From Candidatus Igneacidithiobacillus taiwanensis (lineage in GTDB: Bacteria; Pseudomonadota; Gammaproteobacteria; Acidithiobacillales; Acidithiobacillaceae), in NCBI GenBank assembly GCA_002341825.1, contig DDOU01000134.1, positions 902 to 10,891 of the forward strand: 9,990 nt of DNA, read 5' to 3'. Numbering within the stretch: position 1 is the stretch's first letter; each line of letters begins with the position of its first letter. The notes under the pieces are model-generated. The model saw only the letters and a program-made list of their open reading frames with translations. It did no database searches and was not told the origin of the DNA. Below are positions 1 through 6,283 of the stretch, piece after piece. The translations under genes and the position numbers were made by a program.

Positions 1-183
1 GTGCAGGTAGCCGCCGTGCGCCGCTTTGGCATTCGTGGTCGTGAGCCTTCGCCAGATACCCGCTTGCGTCGCGATGATGTAGTGGTGCTCTTTGGCCGGC
101 CGGAAGCCTTGGCCGAGGCGGAGCGCTTCGTGCTCAACGGCGAGCAGGAAGAAAAGCCGGCCAAGGCGCAAGAAGTCGCCTAG
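1..183 (+). CDS. C-terminal end of an RCK_C/TrkA-C domain protein, probably a cation antiporter or K+ channel subunit (5' end outside window)
   Basis: The frame is open from the first base to TAG at 181-183, so only the last 60 residues are seen and the GTG at base 1 is most likely an internal codon. The visible part reads as the end of an RCK_C (TrkA-C) domain: a short strand, then a P-D-T-x-L-R-x-D-D-V-V-V-L-F-G segment (around residues 18-32), then an amphipathic helix rich in Ala and Glu. In this family the pattern 'L..gDvvvlfG....l..ae' closes the ligand-binding lobe that gates K+ uptake proteins and Kef/CPA2-type K+/H+ antiporters. The Lys/Glu-rich tail after residue 46 is a disordered extension. 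Which parent protein it belongs to (KefB/C-like antiporter, TrkA or other) cannot be decided without the upstream sequence. The next gene follows after 28 bp on the same strand, so cotranscription is possible. Confidence 0.6.
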   Translation: MQVAAVRRFGIRGREPSPDTRLRRDDVVVLFGRPEALAEAERFVLNGEQEEKPAKAQEVA

Positions 184-211
184 GGGCATGGGATCATAGA
201 GGGGTAACGGG

Positions 212-1078
212 ATGCGTTGGAGTCTATTGGAAATTGAAAGGCAAACAGAAATTGTCATCTGGCAGGGAGAAGAGGCCTTTCTGCTACGCGACCTGGGTGC
301 AGAGTATGGCGCCCGCGATGTGCTCGAAGCCAGTCCGGCACTACGCGATCGGCTTTCGACCCCAACTTGGCACCAGGGACTCCGCGCCGTCGACTTGAAA
401 ACAGCACGCTACCTGCCGCCCCTACTGGGCCAAAAGATCCTCTGCGCTGGCCTCAACTACCGCGATCATATCCTGGAAACCCACAGCGAAACGCCGACCT
501 ATCCCAACTTCTTCATCCGCTTTCCAGATTCTTTTGTAGGACACGAGGAGGCCCTGGAGATCCCACCGGTATCCTCCGCCTTCGATTACGAAGTAGAGCT
601 CGCGGCCGTGCTCGGACGGCCTCTCTTTGGCAGCATCTCGCGCGATGCGGCGCTGGCGGCGGTAGGGGGCTACACCCTTTGCAACGATGGCAGCTTCCGC
701 GACTTGCAATTTCGTGCAAGCCAATGGACCCTGGGCAAGAATGTGCCGCGCAGTGGCGCTCTCGGGCCTTGGGTGCTAAGCGCCCACGAGTTGCCCTTAG
801 GGGCGCGAGGCTTGCAGCTGCAGACCTGGGTGGGTACGGAGTGCCTACAAAATGGCAACAGCGCCGACCTACTCTTTGACGTTGCCGACTTGCTGATTGC
901 CCTGGCGGCGGTCTTGCCTTTGGGGCCGGGCGATGTGCTCGCCACCGGTACCCCAGCCGGGGTCGGCTTTACTCGCCAGCCACCGCGCTTTTTACAAGAC
1001 GGCGAAGTCTGCGAACTGCGTATCGAGGGTATTGGCAGCCTCCGCAACCCGGTACGCAAGGTCGCTCACTCCAAATAG
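212..1078 (+). CDS. Fumarylacetoacetate hydrolase (FAH) superfamily enzyme
   Basis: A 288-residue protein of the FAH/YcgM/HpcE superfamily, metal-dependent enzymes that hydrolyse, hydrate or decarboxylate 2-oxo acids and related C-C bonds in the cytoplasm. Family landmarks are in order: I-L-C-A-G-L-N-Y-R-D-H (76-86), the metal-ligand strand F-D-Y-E-V-E-L (124-130, with Glu127 and Glu129 as likely Mg/Mn ligands), G-Y-T-L-C-N-D (153-159, Asp159 the third likely ligand) followed by R-D-L-Q, the W-T-L-G-K-N segment (172-177), and A-T-G-T-P-A-G-V-G (244-252). The usual 'ND.SARDLQ' is here N-D-G-S-F-R-D-L-Q, a mild deviation. ATG 212 is preceded by a GAGGGG purine run about 9 nt upstream. Length is normal for the single-domain group. 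Substrate cannot be read from sequence; acylpyruvase or oxaloacetate decarboxylase-like activity is possible. Its end overlaps the convergent speA end by 13 nt. Confidence 0.88.
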   Translation: MRWSLLEIERQTEIVIWQGEEAFLLRDLGAEYGARDVLEASPALRDRLSTPTWHQGLRAVDLKTARYLPPLLGQKILCAGLNYRDHILETHSETPTYPNFFIRFPDSFVGHEEALEIPPVSSAFDYEVELAAVLGRPLFGSISRDAALAAVGGYTLCNDGSFRDLQFRASQWTLGKNVPRSGALGPWVLSAHELPLGARGLQLQTWVGTECLQNGNSADLLFDVADLLIALAAVLPLGPGDVLATGTPAGVGFTRQPPRFLQDGEVCELRIEGIGSLRNPVRKVAHSK

Positions 1079-2958
1079 GTGTATCCCTGCAGACCATCGC
1101 GGAACTCGCGCAAAAAGCCCTCGCGCTTGGCGGCCGGGATGTGCAGATTGGTGGCCGCCAGCTTCTTTTCGAACTCGCGCACCAACTCTTCGGCAGAAAA
1201 CTGCACCGCTTGCAAGACTTCCGCCACGGTGTCTCCAGGCACCGCCCCCTCCAGACGCAGGGAGCCGTCGCTTTCGCAGATGACATTGACGGCATCGGCA
1301 TCGCCAAAGAGGTTGTGCATGTCACCCAGAATTTCCTGGTAGGCGCCCACCAGAAAAACGCCGAGACAGTAATTTTCGCCCTCCTGCACGGCATGTACCG
1401 GCAGGCTAGGGCTGAGCCCATCGGCGGTCACATAGGCATCGATACGCCCGTCGGAGTCGCAGGTGATGTCCTCGAGGCGAGCGCGGCGGGTTGGGCGCTC
1501 ATCGAGACGCTGGATGGGCATGATCGGAAACACCTGGTCGATGGCCCAGACATCGGGCAAGGACTGGAAGAGAGAAAAGTTGGCAAAATATTTATCTACC
1601 AGTTTTTCTTCTAGTTCATCCAGAATTTCACGATGGGCGCGCTTTGCGGCATCGAGCAACGATCGGCAGCGCCACATGAGGTGCGCATAGATCCGCTCTG
1701 CCCGCGCCCGCCCGGCAAGATCCAGCAGCCCGAGCTTGAAGGCCTGCTGGTCTTCGCCAAGGCGAAAAACCGCTTCTTGATAGATTTCCAGGGCGGTGCT
1801 TGCATCGGGACGGCTTTCCAGGCGCGCGAGCAAACGCGCCCATGGGTCTTTGGCATCCTCGGGCCGGTCCGTTGCCGCCAAACTCTCCCCCGCCGCCGTC
1901 TCGACATCGATGACGTTGAACAACAGCACCGCATGGTGCGCCGTTAGGGCGCGTCCCGATTCCGAGATGATACGCGGTTGCGGCAGCGCCTCCTCCCGGC
2001 ATAGCTGCGCGAGTCCTTCGACTACCGCTTGCGCGTAGTCCTCGAGGCGATAATTGGTGGAACAGTAGGCGCGGGAATGGGTACCCTCGTAATCCACCCC
2101 CAAACCGCCGCCCACGTCTACCACCTGCAGATTGGCGCCCAAGCGTCGCAGCTCGCCGTAGAGGCGGGCGCACTCGCGCATCCCCTCATGTATATGCTGA
2201 ATATTGGGAATCTGCGAGCCGAGATGAAAATGCAGCAATTGCAGATACTCGAGGGCGTCATTGCGCTCCAACTCGGCTACCAGCTTGAGGATTTCCGTAG
2301 AAGAAAGACCAAATTTGGATTTTTCGCCGCCGGTATTCTGCCATTTTCCTGCCCCGGCCGAGGCCAAACGGGCACGCAGCCCGATACGCGGCCGCACCCC
2401 GAGCTCCTGGCTGATGCGTAGAATCAACGGTAGTTCGGCGCTCTTCTCCACCACCAGATATACCTGCAAGCCAAGGCTCTCGCCCATCAGGGCGAGACGA
2501 ATATATTCCGCATCCTTGTAGCCGTTGCAGATGATCGTCCCGCCCGCGGGCATGAGGGCAAGAACGATCAACAGCTCCGGCTTGCTCCCCGCCTCCAGAC
2601 CAATCTGCCCCGCGCCGGCGTGCAGAATCTCCTCCACCACCCGGCGCTGTTGGTTGACCTTGATGGGATAGACTGGGGTATAGGAAGCGGCGTAATTTTC
2701 GCGACGCATTGCCTCCGCAAAGGCATGTTGGAGAGCCCGCACGCGCTGCTGCAAAATCTGCGGAAAACGCAAGAGGCAAGGCAAGCCAAGATTTTGGCCG
2801 GGCAAGCGGCTCAACACGTCGACCAAGCCAGCCCGCGCCGAATCGGCGCCACCCTGGGGCGTTACCCAAAGCTGGCCATCTTCACCTACCTGAAAATATC
2901 CCTCGCCCCAATGGGCAAGATTATAGAGATTGCTTGCGTCTTCCCCAGTCCAGCCCAC
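1066..2958 (-). CDS. speA: Biosynthetic arginine decarboxylase (PLP-dependent)
   Basis: A 630-residue fold-III (alanine racemase/ornithine decarboxylase type) arginine decarboxylase that converts arginine to agmatine, the first step of the agmatine route to putrescine. Landmarks, numbered from the GTG: N-terminal W-T-x-E-D-A-x-x-L-Y-N-x-x-H-W-G (3-18); Y-P-I-K-V-N-Q with PLP-binding Lys100; H-F-H-L-G-S-Q-I-P-N (243-252); V-D-V-G-G-G-L-G-V-D-Y, the phosphate-binding glycine loop (280-290); S-E-S-G-R-A (332-337); C-D-S-D-G with the active-site-type Cys500; and G-A-Y-Q-E (538-542). Length matches SpeA (about 630-660). Start choice: an in-frame ATG lies at 2976, but AGGGGAGGG (2965-2973) sits 6 nt before GTG 2958, and the proposed promoter would start RNA only about 7 nt before the ATG. 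GTG 2958 is therefore preferred; the ATG would add six residues. Upstream in the open frame the translation is phoH antisense. It is the third gene of a bcp-phoH-speA block. Confidence 0.93.
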   Translation of the reverse strand: MGWTGEDASNLYNLAHWGEGYFQVGEDGQLWVTPQGGADSARAGLVDVLSRLPGQNLGLPCLLRFPQILQQRVRALQHAFAEAMRRENYAASYTPVYPIKVNQQRRVVEEILHAGAGQIGLEAGSKPELLIVLALMPAGGTIICNGYKDAEYIRLALMGESLGLQVYLVVEKSAELPLILRISQELGVRPRIGLRARLASAGAGKWQNTGGEKSKFGLSSTEILKLVAELERNDALEYLQLLHFHLGSQIPNIQHIHEGMRECARLYGELRRLGANLQVVDVGGGLGVDYEGTHSRAYCSTNYRLEDYAQAVVEGLAQLCREEALPQPRIISESGRALTAHHAVLLFNVIDVETAAGESLAATDRPEDAKDPWARLLARLESRPDASTALEIYQEAVFRLGEDQQAFKLGLLDLAGRARAERIYAHLMWRCRSLLDAAKRAHREILDELEEKLVDKYFANFSLFQSLPDVWAIDQVFPIMPIQRLDERPTRRARLEDITCDSDGRIDAYVTADGLSPSLPVHAVQEGENYCLGVFLVGAYQEILGDMHNLFGDADAVNVICESDGSLRLEGAVPGDTVAEVLQAVQFSAEELVREFEKKLAATNLHIPAAKREGFLREFRDGLQGYTYLE

Positions 2959-2964
2959 TTGCCG

Positions 2965-2973
2965 CCCTCCCCT
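2965..2973 (-). promoter_or_regulatory. Strong Shine-Dalgarno that decides the speA start
   Basis: AGGGGAGGG on the - strand, 6 nt before GTG 2958. It lies just inside the alternative reading from ATG 2976, which itself has only a weak purine stretch upstream. This favours initiation at the GTG. Confidence 0.55.
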
Positions 2974-2989
2974 CATGCTCGCGCGGCTC

Positions 2990-3018
2990 AGTCTAGGGCT
3001 TGCCGGGGTCGCGCTCAA
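2990..3018 (-). promoter_or_regulatory. Candidate sigma-70 promoter for speA
   Basis: On the - strand, TTGAGC (3013-3018; 4 of 6 to TTGACA), a 17-nt spacer and TAGACT (2990-2995; 4 of 6 to TATAAT). RNA would start near 2983, about 25 nt before GTG 2958. It lies in the phoH-speA gap, so speA could be expressed apart from phoH. The boxes are imperfect and were found by eye. Confidence 0.35.
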
Positions 3019-3038
3019 GGCATACCGCCCAGGCTGCG

Positions 3039-4436
3039 TTACAAAGCCTCGTTGGCGTAGTCTGCCAAACGCGAGCGCTCGCCCCGGCGCAGGGTCACAT
3101 GGCCGCTGTGCTCCCAGTTTTTGAAGCGATCGACCACGTAGGTCAGGCCCGAAGTCGTCTCGGTAAGGTACGGAGTATCGATCTGGGCAATGTTGCCTAG
3201 GCAGACCACCTTGGTCCCTGGCCCGGCGCGGGTGATCAGGGTCTTCATCTCCTTGGGCGTGAGGTTTTGCGCCTCGTCGATGATGACGAATTTTTCGAGG
3301 AAGGTGCGCCCGCGCATGAAGCTCATCGATTTGATACGCAGGCGCTTGCCGATGAGATCCTGGGTCGCGCTGCGCCCCCAACTGCCCGCGCCCTCCGGGC
3401 CGCGGGAGAGGATTTCGAGATTATCTTCGATGGCCCCCATCCACGGCTGCATTTTCTCTTCTTCGGTGCCCGGCAAAAAGCCGATCTCATCGCCCACCGG
3501 TACGGTGGCACGGGTAATGATGGCCTCGGCATAGCGCTTGTCTTCAAAGATTTGCTGCAGCGCCGCCGCCAGGGTCAGCAGCGTCTTACCGGTACCTGCC
3601 GGCCCGAGAATGCTGACGAAGTCGATGTTGGGATCGAGGAGCAAAGACAAGGCATAATTCTGTTCGCGGTTGCGCGCGCGCACTCCCCACACCGCATTGC
3701 GCTCGGTGCTGTAGTCGACAATGCGCTCGATGATGGCGTGATCCGGGGCGACGGAACGGACGATGGCCGAGAAGTCCTCGCGCTGCTCGCCTTCGGGACT
3801 GATCTGGATGAATTGGTTGGGGTACCAATGGGCGATCGCCGGCCCGCGCAGGCGGTAAAAGCTGCGTCCACTCTCCTGCCAGGCATCGAGGTCGCGGCTG
3901 TGGTGCTCCCAAAAATCCGCCGGCAGGATGTCGACGCCAGTGTAGAGCAGGTCGGCATCTTCCAAGGCGCGATCGTTGTGATAGTCCTCCACCCGAATAC
4001 CCAGGGTGCGGCCCTTGATGCGCAGGTTGATGTCCTTGCTAACCAGGATCACCTCGCGCTCGGGGTGCAGGCTCTGCAAGGCCAAGGTCACCGCGAGAAT
4101 CTCGTGGTCCGCCTTACCCCCCGCCAAGTCTTCGGGCAACTTTTGCTGGTAGGCTGCCGTCTGGAAATACAAACGCCCCTGGGCGTAGGGCAGCGGCAAA
4201 CCCGCCTCGAGGTCGGCATCGCTGGCTAGCATCTCATCGAGATGCCGACTCACTTGGCGCACATTACGTGCCTGCTCGCTCAGACCTTTCTTGTGCTGGT
4301 CCAACTCCTCCAACACGATCATCGGCAAAAGGATGTCGTGTTCCTGAAAACGGAACAACGACGCCGGATCGTGCATCAAGACATTGGTATCGAGAACGTA
4401 AAGGCGCGGCTGATTACCCTCGGGCTTGTCGCTCAT
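3039..4436 (-). CDS. PhoH family ATPase with N-terminal PIN ribonuclease domain
   Basis: A 465-residue two-domain protein. Residues about 10-145 form a PIN domain: L-D-T-N-V-L-M (15-21, Asp16 a metal ligand), V-L-E-E-L-D (41-46), K-A-D-H-E-I-L (108-114, Asp110) and S-K-D-I-N-L-R (133-139, Asp135) supply the usual acidic cluster. Residues about 250-460 form the PhoH P-loop ATPase: G-P-A-G-T-G-K-T (Walker A, 278-285), F-V-I-I-D-E-A-Q-N (Walker B, 383-391) and the following L-T-P-K-E-M-K-T-L-I-T-R. This is the PIN-PhoH (YlaK/PhoH2-like) architecture, longer than PhoH proteins that lack PIN (about 350 residues). Members are thought to be RNA-directed NTPases/RNases. The start is fixed by the 4-nt ATGA overlap with the bcp stop, with no obvious Shine-Dalgarno, so translation is probably coupled to bcp. 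Its cellular substrate is unknown. Confidence 0.93.
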   Translation of the reverse strand: MSDKPEGNQPRLYVLDTNVLMHDPASLFRFQEHDILLPMIVLEELDQHKKGLSEQARNVRQVSRHLDEMLASDADLEAGLPLPYAQGRLYFQTAAYQQKLPEDLAGGKADHEILAVTLALQSLHPEREVILVSKDINLRIKGRTLGIRVEDYHNDRALEDADLLYTGVDILPADFWEHHSRDLDAWQESGRSFYRLRGPAIAHWYPNQFIQISPEGEQREDFSAIVRSVAPDHAIIERIVDYSTERNAVWGVRARNREQNYALSLLLDPNIDFVSILGPAGTGKTLLTLAAALQQIFEDKRYAEAIITRATVPVGDEIGFLPGTEEEKMQPWMGAIEDNLEILSRGPEGAGSWGRSATQDLIGKRLRIKSMSFMRGRTFLEKFVIIDEAQNLTPKEMKTLITRAGPGTKVVCLGNIAQIDTPYLTETTSGLTYVVDRFKNWEHSGHVTLRRGERSRLADYANEAL

Positions 4437-4909
4437 TTGGCGAGCTTTTGCACTTCGGCCAGGATTTTTTCGGCGTGGCCAGCGGCCTTTACCTTACTTT
4501 CTGCATAGGCCAACTTGCCTTCGGCATCGATAATGAAAGTGCTGCGCTCGATACCCATGTACACCTTGCCGTAGTTCTTTTTTTCCTTGATGACGTCGTA
4601 GGCCTTACACAAGGTCTCGTCGGGATCGGAAAGCAGCGAGAAGGGAAAGGAATATTTGCAGGCGAATTTGTCGTGGCTGGCCACACTATCCCGCGACACG
4701 CCGAGCACTTCCGCCCCCAGAGCCTGGAATTTGGGGTAGAGAGCGCTGAACTCCTGGCCCTCTGTGGTGCAGCCCGGGGTATCGTCTTTGGGGTAGAAGT
4801 AGAGGACCACGATCTTGCCCCGCAGGCTTTCCGAAGATATCAGCTCACCGCGTTGATTCTGCGCCGCAAATGCCGGAGCCATTTGACCGATTTCGAGGGT
4901 TTCCGCCAT
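4433..4909 (-). CDS. bcp: Thioredoxin-dependent thiol peroxidase, BCP/PrxQ peroxiredoxin
   Basis: A 158-residue peroxiredoxin that reduces H2O2 and organic hydroperoxides with electrons from thioredoxin, in the cytoplasm. The active-site loop F-Y-P-K-D-D-T-P-G-C-T-T-E gives peroxidatic Cys47. The Cys five residues later, found in E. coli-type BCP, is absent (Gln52 instead). Cys84 in K-F-A-C-K-Y is placed as in PrxQ proteins whose resolving Cys lies in helix alpha-3 (the Xylella C47/C83 arrangement), so an atypical two-Cys cycle using C47-C84 is likely; Cys101 is extra. G-V-S-R-D-S (70-75) and R-S-T-F-I-I-D (122-128) are family signatures. ATG 4909 is preceded by GGGAG about 8 nt upstream. It is the first gene of the - strand block, overlaps phoH by 4 nt, and is divergent from the Fur-family gene. 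Confidence 0.95.
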   Translation of the reverse strand: MAETLEIGQMAPAFAAQNQRGELISSESLRGKIVVLYFYPKDDTPGCTTEGQEFSALYPKFQALGAEVLGVSRDSVASHDKFACKYSFPFSLLSDPDETLCKAYDVIKEKKNYGKVYMGIERSTFIIDAEGKLAYAESKVKAAGHAEKILAEVQKLAK

Positions 4910-4935
4910 GACTTTTCTCCCTGTTGGTTAGGACG

Positions 4936-4965
4936 AATCTACCGCGAGCCCCGCGCGACTGTCCA
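4936..4965 (-). promoter_or_regulatory. Candidate sigma-70 promoter for bcp-phoH
   Basis: On the - strand TGGACA (4960-4965; 5 of 6 to TTGACA), an 18-nt spacer and TAGATT (4936-4941; 4 of 6 to TATAAT). This gives a leader of about 20 nt that contains the bcp ribosome binding site. Found by eye in the 97-bp divergent gap. Confidence 0.4.
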
Positions 4966-4971
4966 GTTACT

Positions 4972-5000
4972 TTGCCGCGGCTGCGCCTGCGGGGTACCAT
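4972..5000 (+). promoter_or_regulatory. Candidate promoter for the Fur-family gene, leaderless arrangement
   Basis: TTGCCG (4972-4977; 4 of 6), a 17-nt spacer and TACCAT (4995-5000; 4 of 6). The -10 ends 6 nt before ATG 5007, so transcription would begin at or next to the start codon. No good Shine-Dalgarno precedes this ATG, which agrees with leaderless initiation. The -35 boxes of the two divergent promoters lie within 7 nt of each other. Confidence 0.35.
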
Positions 5001-5006
5001 TCAGAC

Positions 5007-5477
5007 ATGGACCAACAGAGTGCAGTGGCAGAACGTACCAGCGAGGCAGAGCGCCGCATTCGCGCCGCCGGCCAGCGCCCGACCAAAGCGCGGCTGCAGA
5101 TTCTGCAGGCGTTGCTCGATCTTGCGCAGCCGGTGAGCCATGGCGAAATTCAGGAGCACATTCTCGAGCACTGGAAGGAAGCCATGGACCGCGTTACCCT
5201 CTATCGCGGCCTCGACTGGCTGGTGCAACACCAACTCACCCACCGCATTACCGCCGACGACCGCGTCTGGCGCTTCAGTGCCATCAACCTCGAGCACCCC
5301 TCCCATCCGCATTTTCATTGCCTGCGCTGCGGGCAAGTCCTTTGCCTACCCGAAAGCCAACTCCCCCAGCCCATCCTCCCCGAAGACTACCGGGTCGAGG
5401 AAATCGAAATGGTCGTCAACGGCATCTGCCCCCATTGCCAAAAGACCGTGGAGAGCGGGGATAAGAAGGGGGGCTGA
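5007..5477 (+). CDS. Fur-family transcriptional regulator (Fur/Zur/PerR type)
   Basis: A 156-residue metal-responsive repressor. The N-terminal winged helix is about residues 15-90: G-Q-R-P-T-K-A-R-L-Q-I-L-Q-A-L (22-36) and the recognition segment D-R-V-T-L-Y-R-G-L-D-W-L (61-72). The dimerisation domain has H-P-H-F-H-C-L-R-C-G (100-109) and I-C-P-H-C (140-144), so C105/C108 and C141/C144 form the structural Zn(Cys)4 site. His100, His102 and His104 would contribute to the regulatory metal site. Unusually, the position that is Glu in E. coli Fur 'CGKVIEF' (Glu101) reads Cys113 here, so the sensed metal or redox cue may differ from classical Fur. Iron, zinc and peroxide sensing cannot be told apart by eye. 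The gene is divergent from bcp and may regulate both sides of the shared promoter region. Confidence 0.88.
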   Translation: MDQQSAVAERTSEAERRIRAAGQRPTKARLQILQALLDLAQPVSHGEIQEHILEHWKEAMDRVTLYRGLDWLVQHQLTHRITADDRVWRFSAINLEHPSHPHFHCLRCGQVLCLPESQLPQPILPEDYRVEEIEMVVNGICPHCQKTVESGDKKGG

Positions 5478-5695
5478 GAAATCCGCGGTTTTTTCATCAG
5501 TCGGATTCGATCATACCCAAACAAAAATCTGCGCAGGACGGCGAGCTCTACGACATAACAAGCCTGCCTCGCTCACAAGGTCTACCACTGCAATACCAAC
5601 GGTATATCCAAACGCCAGCAGCCTAGTGCATTTAGAGCGAAGGTCGGCTAAATTGGTAGCGCCGCATAACCAATCGAGTCGAGTAAGGAGAAAAC
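5478..5695. other. 218-bp gap with dyad upstream of a truncated secreted-protein gene
   Basis: No coding frame is convincing here. A short CCGCGG followed by six T lies just after the Fur-family stop (near 5484-5496), but the stem is too short to call a terminator. The segment is still part of the GC-balanced core and carries the leader of the gene starting at 5696. Confidence 0.4.
5652..5674. promoter_or_regulatory. Perfect 6-bp dyad ATTGGT-N11-ACCAAT, possible operator
   Basis: ATTGGT (5652-5657) and its exact reverse complement ACCAAT (5669-5674) are separated by 11 nt (half-site centres 17 bp apart), ending 21 nt before ATG 5696. The spacing suits a dimeric repressor or activator. It could also be chance, since each arm is only 6 bp. 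Confidence 0.25.
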
Positions 5696-5797
5696 ATGTA
5701 CAAGTCTTTTTGGATCAGCGTCGCCTCAGCCGCTGCTCTTATCGCATCGCCTTTTGCTCTTGCGCTACCCAGCAAATCCGCGCAAATGGTCCGATAA
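5696..5797 (+). pseudogene. Truncated secreted-protein gene: signal peptide only, cut at the edge of an insertion
   Basis: AAGGAG (5685-5690) lies 5 nt before ATG 5696, an ideal ribosome binding site. The 33-residue product is a textbook Sec signal peptide: a short N-region with Lys3, a hydrophobic, Ala-rich stretch (about residues 5-22), a Pro near residue 19 and A-L-A followed by L-P-S-K as a likely cleavage region (about 21-26). Only 7-10 residues follow before TAA at 5795-5797, too few for a mature protein. The base composition turns AT-rich at this point, and a convergent unrelated gene ends 3 bp further on. The simplest reading is that a periplasmic or secreted protein gene lost everything after its signal peptide when foreign DNA joined here. 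An intact tiny secreted peptide is less likely. The mature protein cannot be identified. Confidence 0.6.
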
Positions 5798-5800
5798 GAT

Positions 5801-6283
5801 TTATTTTTTTCGGAAAAGGGATATGAGTTCTTCTAGGCCTTTGGCTATAGGCGGAAGCTCTACTCTGAGGGGCCCAATTTCATATTTTCCACCAGATAAA
5901 ATAGCTGCTACGGCTAAACTTATTGCAATTCCCTCAAAAACTACTAATAACGGATTCTCTCTTTTAATATCTCTAATAGCTAGTCGATACCTTTTATCGA
6001 GCCGATCACGATACCTGATATACTCAAACAAATCTAACTGCATGTTGCGGTAAAATTCTAAACTTTTTTCCGATGACCTATACTTCTCTGCAAGATAAGT
6101 GACACTTTCCTGATTAATATCCTGAATACTAGATATGTATCGGAAATCCGAGCTCATTGTGATCGATATATCTCTATATAATAAACTAAAAATCATGAAA
6201 TAATCACCGAGATCAAAAAGATCGATATTATTTCCATCCGTATATATTGTAGCAGCAACTTCTTCCGCGACGCCGGTTAACAT
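5801..6283 (-). CDS. Hypothetical protein with one C-terminal membrane segment
   Basis: A 160-residue protein of no family I recognise. AAGGAG (6289-6294) is 5 nt before ATG 6283, so the gene is very likely real. Residues 1-60 are mixed and polar. Residues 65-110 are a charged, probably helical stretch (many Tyr, Arg, Asp and Lys, such as Y-R-Y-R-D-R-L-D-K-R-Y-R). Residues 111-130 are one hydrophobic segment (P-L-L-V-V-F-E-G-I-A-I-S-L-A-V-A-A-I-L-S), then a short G-G-K-Y-E-I-G-P-L turn and an amphipathic tail ending F-R-K-K. One Glu (E117) sits inside the hydrophobic stretch. There is no signal peptide. A membrane-anchored or membrane-inserting protein is plausible; no enzymatic motif is seen. 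The gene is AT-rich, unlike its upstream neighbours, which suggests horizontal acquisition. It ends 3 bp from the truncated secreted gene. Confidence 0.7.
   Translation of the reverse strand: MLTGVAEEVAATIYTDGNNIDLFDLGDYFMIFSLLYRDISITMSSDFRYISSIQDINQESVTYLAEKYRSSEKSLEFYRNMQLDLFEYIRYRDRLDKRYRLAIRDIKRENPLLVVFEGIAISLAVAAILSGGKYEIGPLRVELPPIAKGLEELISLFRKK

Noticed and set aside
2959..3381. N-terminal extension of the speA frame up to 3381
   Set aside because: The extra residues are out-of-frame phoH sequence with no resemblance to arginine decarboxylase; SpeA similarity begins right after 2958.
3267..4229. 320-codon + strand frame opposite phoH
   Set aside because: It lies antisense to a protein with clear PIN and PhoH motifs. 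Its translation has no domain features, and long antisense frames are expected in GC-rich genes.
4268..5464. 398-codon + strand frame across bcp, the divergent gap and the Fur-family gene
   Set aside because: It crosses three annotated units, becomes Pro/Arg-rich, and overlaps two genes with clear catalytic or metal-binding motifs.
5484..5496. CCGCGG plus six T as a terminator for the Fur-family gene
   Set aside because: The palindrome has no loop and cannot form a stable intrinsic terminator stem.
5140..5826. 228-codon + strand frame overlapping the Fur-family gene and running into the junction
   Set aside because: It is a Ser/Pro/Arg-rich frame shadow of the regulator gene; the true frame carries the paired CxxC motifs.
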